Assembly: GCA_016748015.1 (NCBI GenBank)
Contig: JAAOMT010000502.1
Coordinates: 810,519 to 874,518 of the forward strand
Source of the DNA: Geosiphon pyriformis
Taxonomy: Eukaryota > Glomeromycota > Glomeromycetes > Archaeosporales > Geosiphonaceae
DNA: 64,000 nucleotides
Direction: 5' to 3'
Each line of letters begins with the position of its first letter. Position 1 is the stretch's first letter. Shown here one piece after another: positions 44,972 to 53,938 of the stretch. The notes under the pieces are model-generated. The model saw nothing but the letters and a program-made list of their open reading frames with translations, was not told the DNA's origin and searched no databases. A program made the translations under genes and the position numbers.

Positions 44972-46510
44972 ATAGGTGATTATTTATACCTGTCATAACA
45001 ATCAGAAGAACATTTTAAAACACACAACAAAAACAATCTAGACTTTTCTTTTGCCCTTCTGCTTGATTTGCTTTCCCATTAAAGAACAATTCAGTAGACA
45101 ATTCCAAAACTTTTGGAACTGGTTCTTGAATGAACATTCAGCTGAAACTTACATAGCTTATACAATCTATTACTTTGACCAAGCTTATTTTGAAGACAAC
45201 TTTGAAGAAAGAAACAACAGTATCAATCAGCTTTTATATTCTGTAACCTTTGAACAACAGCCCCCTGATTTTAAATATCTGAATCATCAAATCTACATTT
45301 GGATTGCTGCTCATCAATCAACAGAAACTCTTCTTGAAACAGAAGAAGAAAGCTATCAAACTGCTCCTGTTTTTGATCTCTTTTTAAGTGAATCAGAACA
45401 CTCCACACAAACAGTTACACCTAAATCAATGGCTCAAAACTCTTTGCAACAAAACATTCTAATTGCTCTCCAAGGTATACAGACTGCTTTAGGGTGAAGA
45501 AACAACACCCCATTACCATTATTCAGAGGTAATGTCTAAGATCCAATTGAATGATTGGATGACTTTGAGAGAGCTGCTACAGCCAACCAATATGATAATG
45601 AGTACAAGTTTCAAATTGTTGGTGACTACCTCCAAGGCTCTTCTGCTACCTGGTTCTCACAAGAAACTGATGCTAATGCCCATCAAAGAATCATTAGATA
45701 AATGCCAGCAAATGCCAGAGAAAACAACACCTCTTTTACAACCTGGTTTGAAAACAAGTTCAGAATCTCAATCTTGATATCCAAGTGGTGCATGGAATTA
45801 GAAAAAAGAATCCAAGGTCCTAATGAAGTTGTAACTGAATATGCCAAAGCAATCAGAAAGTTAATCAAGCAAGTAGACTCCAAAAAAAACTGAACAGAAG
45901 AACAAAAAATTCATTTCTTTACAAAAGGATTGAGAACTGACTTATCTTATGCTCTTTGGCCTCTTTTGGCTTTGAAAGACAACCCTACAATGGACATGGC
46001 TATTGAACTTGCCCAAAGGATTAAAGATAACCAAAGAATGTAACTGGGATTCACACTTCCAGTTTTTGCTCCTGCTCCTGCCATGGCCCCTGCTCCTCAA
46101 ATGGCTGCTACTTTTTTTGCTGCCCAAACCCAAAACCCAAATGAACAATTAATAGATAGACTTACAGCTAACCTTGCCTGGTTATTAGAACTGTTGGCAC
46201 AAGCAGTCAGAGATAACCAGTAACCACCAAGATCTAGATATGAATCTCGTTTTAACCAGCCCCAGCAACCTTCCTATCAAAGACAGCAAAATCATGGCCC
46301 ACCTGTGTGCTATTGTTGTGGATTAACTGGACATTATTCAAGAGATTGTAACAATTCTCCACTGCCTCCTCCAGCTCCCAAAAACAATGACAACCAAAAC
46401 AACAGACTCAACAACAATGTTCCCAATCAAAGACCCAATCATGCCAACATTAATTTTTTTGGAGAGGATCTCCTAGTTGAAACCACTGTTTATCAGTCTT
46501 TAAACTGGTA
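44972..46510 (+). pseudogene. B7 gag with CCHC knuckle
   Basis: The family start codon is ATA here (44972), and a small deletion near 45047 shifts the frame. The gag core follows with FEDNFEERNNSINQLLYS, YLQGSSATWFSQETDANAHQ, ISILISKWCMELEKRIQG and MAIELAQRIKDNQRM. The knuckle CYCCGLTGHYSRDC at 46308-46349 keeps all ligands. Stops occur at Gln, Trp or Arg positions (for example GRNW read as KKN-stop near 45891). The Gln/Pro-rich tail ends at NW-stop near 46510. Confidence 0.85.
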
Positions 46511-46594
46511 AGCACACTTCCAAAGGGTGAGAGTGCAAGCCAACCAGAAGAAAACTTCTTTTATGCTTTTAACTTAACTGATGATGACCATGAC

Positions 46595-49060
46595 ATGGAT
46601 GAACTAGCAATCAACACCTCAGAACCAACCAGAAAGAAGAAGAAAGCCAAGGTTGATTTCATTCTAGACCCCAACAAAGTCTCAACTTCTGCCACTAATA
46701 ACAATAAGCCACTAAAGGCTAAAGTTTTTAAGAATTCTCCAAAGTTGGAACCCCCAGAAATTGTACAAAAATCTGGACTCTATTCCATTGTTAAAGATCT
46801 CATGGAAACTCCAGCACATATTACCTTTGGCCAGTTAATGACCCACCCACAGTTCAGAAAGGATCTTTGCAAATCCTTAATCCCAAAGAAGAAAACACCA
46901 AAAACCAACAAGCACTCTTGTCAAGCTGGACTTACTGACAACAACAATGTCACCTCTCTGATTTGTAAAGCCCAAGTGGCTGAATACTTTATTGACTTAA
47001 TTCTGGACAGTGGATTATCTGTTAGTGTCATTGTCAAACACTTCTTAGAAGCAATTGGTAAAAAGATTGATGAACCTTTCACCAGACCAATAACCAACGT
47101 ACATGGTGACAAAAAGAAAAGACTGGGTATTGCCAAAGCTGTTCCTGTCTACATCAATGGAATTAGTATTGAAACTGACATGGAAGTTTCTGAAGCCAAA
47201 GAATACACCATCATTGTTGGCAATGAATGACTCAAGAAAGCAAAAGCTTTGCTTGATTATGAACTTTGTGAATTAACCATCAGATGTGGTGAGAAACCCA
47301 TTGTGGTTAAGTGTCATCATTGGACAACTCTCCCAGTACCCAAACAAAACCAAGAAGAAGAACAATCAGATAAATCAGATAATGAAGAGAGTGATGAAGA
47401 AGAAGAACAAAAAAAGCAAGAAGAAACTGCTGAACTCACCTATACCACCTTTACCAGCAATGGCAAATCACTGGACAATGTTAAAGCAGACAAAGAAGGA
47501 ATCATTGTAAATGGCAAGCTGATCTGCTGGCCTTATTATGATATCCTTAGAAAAATCTTTGAAAGAAAACCTGGCAAGAAAGCCAAATACAGTTTTTGGT
47601 GGCATGGTTCTTGTGTCTGGTGTTGGTGCAACAAACCCTTGTATTCTCCAAGTGATAAATGCAAATTATGCCTGATCTATTACAGAGATTGGGAACCAAT
47701 CAGTTTGATACCCAGAGAAGAATTGAAAAAAGTACAGAAGTCCTTTGAGAATGAACCACCTGAGATCCAATTACTGGTTGTGGAACAAAAAAAACCCTCT
47801 CCAGAAGAAAGAAAAATAGACATTGAAAATTTGCTGGCTAGAAATAGCCCAGTTATCTCCAAAGAAGATGATACCCCTGGACGTACCCATGTGATACAAT
47901 ACACTATCACCACCAAAAAAACTCGACTCATCCATTTGAAGCCTTATCAATTCAATCGGCACAATGATGAGTTTATCAAGAAAGAAATAAACTGGATGAA
48001 AGAACTTGGATTCATACAAGAAACCAAGAATGAATGGGCTTTTTCAGTTGTAGTGGTATCCAAGAAAAGTGGAAAACTATGCTTCTGTGTTGACTACTGC
48101 CAATTAAATGCCATCACTAAAAAAGACATGTATCCACTTCCCAAGATTGATGCAATGTTAAATCAATTCAAAGATGCTGCTTTCTTCTCAATCATTGACT
48201 TAACTGCTGGATTCTGGCAAGTAGAGATGGATCCAGAAAGCAGAAAGAAAACTGTCTTTATTACCAAGTATGGCACCTATGAATTTACAGTCATGTCTTT
48301 TGGTCTCACCAATGTCCTTCCCACCTTTTAATGCTTAATGGATAAAGTATTTGAATCAGTCAAGGAAAACTTTGTTCTAGTCTATTTGGACGACATAATG
48401 GTATACTCAAAAACCTGGGATAAACACCTGGAACATTTGCAAAAGGTTTTTGACCTCTTTAGAAATGCTGGCCTCAAGATCAACCCTACAAATCTTTTTT
48501 TGGAAAACAATCCACTTAGTTTCTTGGTCATCTTATCACAAAAGATGGAATTTTTCCTGACCCAAAGTTGAAAAAGTCCAAAACATCAAACAACCAATGA
48601 ATATTTATGAACTACACTCTTTTCTTGGTTTGGCTTCTTATTATCACAAATTTGTCAAGGATTTCTCCAAAATCGCCTCTTCTCTCAATCAGCTACTCAA
48701 GAAAAATGTCAATTACCATTGAAAAACACATCAGCAAAAAGCCTATGAAACTTTAAAAGAAAAACTGGTTACAGAACCCATCCTCAAGCAACCTAATCTA
48801 GATCGACCCTTTATCCTCCATACTAATACATCTGGCTTTGGACTTGGTGCTGTTCTCTTCCAGAAAGATAAAGATGGCAAAGAACATACTATAGCCTATG
48901 CCAGTAGAATCCTTTTCCCAGCAGAACAGAACTATTCAGTTACTGAACAAGAATGCTTAGCAGTAGTATGGTCCACCAGTTACTGAAGTAAGTATCTTCT
49001 TGGTGTGAAGTTTTTGGTGGTAACAGATCACCAAGCTTTGGTTTGGCTGCACAACAAAAA
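46595..49060 (+). pseudogene. B7 protease, reverse transcriptase and RNase H
   Basis: The frame MDELAINTSEPTRKKKK runs 211 codons to a TGA for Trp (VGNEW). The protease site is LILDSGLSVSVIVKHF, intact D-S-G. A second stretch of 360 open codons (47249-48331) covers the acidic tract, linker and RT N-half: FCVDYCQLNAITKKDM, IDLTAGFWQVEM, FGLTN. YLDD at 48383-48394 is intact. Frameshifts near 48490 and 48565 break the thumb. RNase H at 48780-49060 has Asn for the first Asp (LHTNTSGFGLGAVLFQ). Confidence 0.88.
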
Positions 49061-49359
49061 GAGGCTAGAACACAAACAGATAACTCACTGAATACTCCAC
49101 TTGGATGAATTTGACTATGATATTTAACATTGCAAAAGAGCTAATCATCAAAATGCTGAGACTCTCTTCAGACTTACCATCCAATGACAGAACAACCCTC
49201 TTAAACCAAACCAACTTAATTATTAGTAATTTTTCCTTTTTGACAAACACGATAATGGACTTGGATGACTACTCTGCCTTAATAGAATTTTTGGGTAAAG
49301 GACAATACCCACTGAAATACACACAACAACAAAAAGAACATTTGCGCAAATAATCAAAT

Positions 49360-50507
49360 TTCTATTTGATTTGCCAGAACCAACTTTATAAAAGAAATAA
49401 AAAAGATCTTAACTGCCCCCAGAGAGTTATCAGATTTGAAGAAAGAGAAATTGTGATCTACAATATGCACACTGATTCATTAGCTGGACACTTTGGAAAA
49501 ACAAAAACAATTCAGAAAACTCTAGCTCATTATTATTGGCCTACCTTGAGAAAAGACATTGCTGAATACATTAAAACCTGTGATATCTGCCAAAGAAGAG
49601 GAAAACCCAATCGCAAAGAAGATATTCATCCAATCTCTGTTGGTCAATCCTTTGACAGAATTGGTATAGATGTTGTTGGATCTTTAACAATAACTCCTGA
49701 TGGCAACAGATATATTATCACAGCTACCGACTATCTTACAAAGTGGGTAGAAGCAAGAGCCACTCCAGACCAAACAGCAGTCTCAATAGCCAATTTTATT
49801 TATAAAGATATTATTTGTTATCATGGCTGCTCCAAAGAACTTTTATCTGATAGAGGAAGAGCTTGTCTTAGTACACTTGTTGAAGAACTTTGCAGAAAAA
49901 TGGGAATACGTCACAAACTTTCCTCTCCTTATTACCTCCAAACAAATGACCTAGTGGAACATTTTAATAAAACACTATATGAAACCCTAGCCAAAACCAG
50001 TGAAGAAACAAACTTATGAGACAAAGTACTGCCTTCAGCTTTGTTCGCTTATAGAACTGTGAATTATGACATAACAAGATATGAATCCTTTTATTTACTC
50101 TATAGATGAATGGCAACTCTACCAATAGAAACTGACATTGAGACAATACCCTTTGAAGAAATAACAATAGAGAATTACAAAGACACTTTGCAAAGAAGAC
50201 TTGGTACTATTCTTGACTCATTAGTAAAAACATGGATAATTGCCTTTGAAAAAATAAAACAATTCCAAGAGAAGCTTAAGAAAAAGAAAACATATAAAAC
50301 ACTTTCCTTAAGTGTTGGTGACTTAGTTTTAGAATACTGTTCAGACAGAGACAATGTCTATGGTAATAAATTCTCTAGCTGGTGGAAAAGACCCTTTATA
50401 GTCAACAAAGTTTTGAACAATGGTTCTTATATCTTACAAGATCAATATGGAACAATCTTCAATGATCACTCTGTTCATGGCACACGACTCAAAAAATATT
50501 ACAAATG
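49360..50507 (+). pseudogene. B7 integrase
   Basis: A 217-codon open stretch holds the H2C2 module (AGHFGKTKTIQKTLAHYYWP, CDICQRRGKPNRK) and the core with GIDVVG, LLSDRGRA and DLVEHFNKT, so all three catalytic acids are present. A TGA for Trp follows ETNL. The C-terminus at 50110-50507 is open and carries VLEYCSDRDNVYGNKFSSWW and RPFIVNKVLNNGSYILQD, a GPY/F-like module. There is no chromodomain. Confidence 0.88.
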
Positions 50508-50609
50508 ACCTGATTGGTTATCTGTTGTGGTAATATCAACCCAAATAATCAACAAAAATCAGATATAAATAAATGTACCATTTCCAAAACAGAGGTATTT
50601 CCAATTGAC

Positions 50610-51266
50610 ATGAACAATTATTTTTTAGATCAGAACATTCAAAATGCTTTCTATACTCTCCATGAGTACTGGATTAAAAACTATCCAAATGCTACTCTGA
50701 CCATTGGAAAACAAACTACAATAATTGACAACAATAGAACACATACTGTTATCAGACCAAAGAAAACAACTACCAGAAGAGAAAGAATTGGTAGCAAAAT
50801 AGATAAGTATTTGCTAGAAAGCATAACAGCAGCAATACTTATACCTTTCATGACAATTGGAAAAATTATTAAGGAAATCTTGTCCATAGACAAAAACTTG
50901 TCATATGGAAGACAACTAGAACTCTATAGTTGTCTTGGTGAAATCATAGAAGAAATAAAGCTCATGAAAAAAACAACTTTAGAGATACAAGTGGAAATTT
51001 TGGGCATTATACGTTTAGATGTCCCAAGAGTTTTGACCATTGCAAGAAAAGCCAAAACTCTTATACAAAAATTTGGTCTCTTGGATACAAAGCTTATTTC
51101 ACTTCAAGTACTATATACTCTATCCACAAAAGACTTTAACAAACTAGTTAGTTTTGAGTTAGACAAAACCCTTCAATTAAAATATCCTATAAATAGCTTG
51201 ATTTCACCGGAGCTCAATCTCTTTGAAGAGGATGATATTATGGTTGAAACCCATAATTTTTATTAA
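50610..51266 (+). CDS. B7 accessory 3' ORF, intact, function unknown
   Basis: This 218-codon ORF is the only intact copy of the family B accessory gene. It starts MNNYFLDQNIQNAFYTLHEY, about 100 bases after integrase, and ends 31 bases inside the 3' LTR. Blocks shared by four copies are KNYPNATLTIGKQTTI, HTVIRPKKTTTRR, SIDKNLSYGRQLELY and KFGLLDTKLI. Lys/Arg are frequent; the middle looks helical, with one short hydrophobic stretch (SITAAILIPFMTIG) that is weak for a membrane span. No known motif. The position is that of env in retroviruses, but nothing env-like is seen. An upstream in-frame ATG at 50514 is less conserved. Confidence 0.7.
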   Translation: MNNYFLDQNIQNAFYTLHEYWIKNYPNATLTIGKQTTIIDNNRTHTVIRPKKTTTRRERIGSKIDKYLLESITAAILIPFMTIGKIIKEILSIDKNLSYGRQLELYSCLGEIIEEIKLMKKTTLEIQVEILGIIRLDVPRVLTIARKAKTLIQKFGLLDTKLISLQVLYTLSTKDFNKLVSFELDKTLQLKYPINSLISPELNLFEEDDIMVETHNFY

Positions 51267-51878
51267 TTATCACATGTATTAGCCACTGATGTCATATAAT
51301 TAGCCACTCTATTTTTAGATAGTGATCATTGACCTAGTCGTTAATCTGGTCATTGACCACTTTCAATAGCTATATAAGCAATGAGTCTCTTAACTGTAGA
51401 AAATCATCTCTCAGACAAGAATCAAATAAATAAAAATAACAACTTTTATCTCAATCACTCTCTTATTGCTAATTTTTCTTTCCCTACCTTCAAGGATCTG
51501 AACATCTTAGGATAAAAGATTACTTGTTGGCCTTTTCTTGACATATATAATAGTAACATTTGAAAATTATTTGAATAAACATGACTGAAAAGCACAAGTT
51601 GATACCTGATATTGAATTCTAAGAGCACCAATGTGAGGCATAGAATTATACCAGTGGTAATCAATTGTTGATAGTACAGACTATTCCTCTATCTTCAGAT
51701 TCTTTTGTTACTTTTTAAAAAGAATAGCAACTGAGATATTTTATGAGACTGATTTCGCACATTGAATCCATACTCATTCAATTCACTCATTGAAATTGAA
51801 TTCCCTTTGATTATTTCTATCACCCTACAATCCTATTCTCCCTTGCTATCCATTAGCTTGTTACTCCAACCCGTAACA
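51236..51878 (+). repeat. B7 3' LTR
   Basis: It starts TATTATGGTTGAAAC (G to A in TGTTAT) and ends CTCCAACCCGTAACA (643 bp), with three 12-bp units. A GAAGAGGATGA purine tract precedes it. The right flank is ATAT. Confidence 0.9.
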
Positions 51879-52400
51879 ATATTATTATTATTTAATATAT
51901 TTAAAAAATATTTAAAAAAAATTGTTTATTAATAAAAATTTGTTTTATATAAAAAACAATTAAAATTTTAGAATTAACTTAATAAAATTATAGAAAACAT
52001 AAAATTTTTAAAGAAAACAACTTTAAAAATACAAATAAATTTTTTAAATATTATATAATTAGATGTTTTTAAAGTTTTAATTATTGTTAAAAAAATCAAA
52101 ATATTTATATAAAAATTTGGTTTTTTGAATACAAATTTTATTTTTTCTCAAATTTTATATATTTTATTAACAAAAAATTTTTCAAGTTAATTAGTTTTAA
52201 ATTTAACAATATTTTTAAATAAAATATTTCTTAAATAGTTTGATTTTACCAAAGCTTAATTTCTTTGGAAAAAATAATATTATAGTTAAAAACCATAGTT
52301 TTTATTAATATTACATGTATTAGTCATTTTATTTTTAGGTATTAATTGTTAATCTGATCAATGATTTGGTTGTTGACTTAACTATTAACTTGATCTGATA
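51879..52400 (+). mobile_element. GC-depleted B relic (B8), right part: 3' ORF and LTR
   Basis: The sequence is collinear with B7 from 50850 through the 3' ORF into the LTR (CATAGTTTTTATTAATATTACATGTATTAGTCA at 52290-52325), and then into the 12-bp repeats (to about 52395). Nearly every C of the reference reads T and nearly every G reads A. For example CCCAAGAG becomes TTTAAAG-like. Together with 44225-44304 it forms one relic split by B7. Confidence 0.75.
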
Positions 52401-52789
52401 AATAACCATTAATTAATAACTCAAATTTTGCCTGGTAACAATGTAAATAATAGATGATTTACATTTACTTTATGCATAAATATGTGCTATTATTGTGTTT
52501 AAATAATATATAAGTTTTTAAATCAATGATTGTAACTTTGAATTTAATTCATTTATTATTTTAAAATAAATCGTAACAATAAAAATATAAATATGTTGCA
52601 TAAAATTTAATAACAAGGAACTGTTATATGGAGTGTGCTGCAACAAAACAAGCGCTCAATGTCAAAGGTTGTAAGTTTCTTTTAGCCCAATATCAAGCAT
52701 TCGCGCTTGTGACGAGGAGCCAAACCATAGTATCTTGAGCAAATCTACTTGAAGTTTGTACCATACATTTGTCGCTTTCTCTCAACACG
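52401..52789. other. Spacer without recognisable features
   Basis: AT-rich to about 52610, then base composition turns more balanced, as in the host gene island. No gene or repeat is recognised. Confidence 0.5.
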
Positions 52790-52871
52790 TACAGTAGGCA
52801 CCAAAAGTAACACCCAATTGACATGTCTAACAATATAAAAAAATCGGGCGTTACTTTTGGTGCCTACTGTA
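52790..52871. mobile_element. 78-bp mariner-like MITE with TA duplication
   Basis: Terminal inverted repeats of 24 bp with one mismatch face each other: CAGTAGGCACCAAAAGTAAC at 52792 and its reverse complement ending at 52869. The 78-bp unit is bordered by TA on both sides (52790-52791, 52870-52871). A CAGT start and TA duplications fit Tc1/mariner. It can fold into a hairpin with a loop of about 30 bases. It has no coding capacity. Confidence 0.75.
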
Positions 52872-52984
52872 TAGATAGCATTTATACAGTATGAACAATT
52901 ATCCCTACCATACGCCAAAAGAAAATTACATGCAAGATCAGGTCAGAATACCTTTACAATAATAGCTCATAAAGACACAGAAGC

Positions 52985-53702
52985 TCAATGAAATTCCAGA
53001 TATTTGCTACATAGTAGTCGCTCCACCAGTCCTCCAGCTTTCCGACGTCAGCTCCTTCATTCCATTAACCTCATAACACAACTCCCACATAATGTCCCAA
53101 AGTTTGATCAAACCATCCTAAGCGTGTACATAGTCAGCAAATTGAGCCATAAAGATGAAACAAACATACCACGTAGCATGACACCAGTTCGAGAACGCCT
53201 CGACTACCTTACAATGAAGAGCGATGTCTCTAACAGTGTGAACCGATTTTCTGCAAAGAGGAATAACACGAACATTAATATCCCATTAACGTGCATTATT
53301 GTAAGAAATCAATCCTCATACCGATAACCTGTATGCTGTATGGTTTGCTGCTTAGTTTGACAGATCAAACAGATCATAAACGGATCACCAAGCAGGATCT
53401 CCGCGTAGTATGGTTGTTAATGTAATTAGGTCCAAACAGGTCATCAGATATTTATCCAGCGTCTGCGTAAAAAAGACTAGATGCTCGCCTTAACTTTTTC
53501 CCAGAAGTTGTAGTGCCTTGTCCGCCATATTAGCAGTGGACGCCTTAACAATGTCTTGCAAGTTCTTGATGAGCCTGTCCAATGCTTTCGTATAATCGAG
53601 CTTCTCGAGTTTACTCTTGTTCTGTTCTACAAGGTCCCATTTCTTGTAATCATTCATTTCAAATACGTATGATGCTTACTGGTCGTCCGATCCTATGACA
53701 GT
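52985..53702 (-). pseudogene. Decayed multi-exon host gene, unrecognised
   Basis: The minus strand holds a reading frame from about 53702 to 53365, with MNDYKKWDLVEQNKSKLEKL (start at 53660), ANMADKALQLLGKS and then, after an in-frame TAA, GEHLVFFTQTLDKYLMTCLD. An intron-like gap ends at a TTTGCAG near 53255, and a second coding-like stretch reads HTVRDIALHCKVVEAFSNWC and, after a frame change, DGLIKLWDIMWELCYEVNG. Composition is unlike the retroelements. In-frame stops and frame changes suggest a pseudogene, or an exon structure I have wrong. I do not recognise the family. Confidence 0.4.
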
Positions 53703-53938
53703 CTGCAAAGATTGTCAGAGCAAAAGCTATTAAAGAATTTTCATTATCATTGTATGAAAAAAAACAAGCACTTCGTTTACGTGTCAAAGATGCGTGACGT
53801 CATAAGCCCAATATATTGTAAATAATATAATTTTTTACATAAATATAGGAATGACCGATTATCATTACCATATCAATTTAACCCGCAGTATTAGACCAGC
53901 AAAATTTTTTGAAACTGTTACCGTCTTAATTTCTGAAT

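Larger units (their letters stand above)
44305..51878 (+). mobile_element. Ty3/gypsy element B7, full length, ATAT target duplication
   Basis: This 7574-bp element has LTRs at 44305-44919 and 51236-51878, flanked by ATAT at 44301-44304 and 51879-51882. Internal order: primer-binding site, gag, knuckle, protease, RT, RNase H, integrase, 3' ORF. It is the best reference copy of family B in the window. The two LTRs differ by a 28-bp deletion in the 5' one and by scattered, mostly transition, changes. Stops, a lost gag start and RT frameshifts show it is inactive. Confidence 0.92.

Noticed and set aside
50610-51266. env gene of an endogenous retrovirus
   Set aside because: The 3' ORF is in the env position but shows no signal peptide, no clear membrane anchor, few cysteines and no cleavage-site pattern.
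53004-53327. 107-codon plus-strand ORF upstream of RRN3
   Set aside because: It lies opposite the minus-strand coding-like stretches, which have better splice borders and amino acid composition; I see no family features in it.
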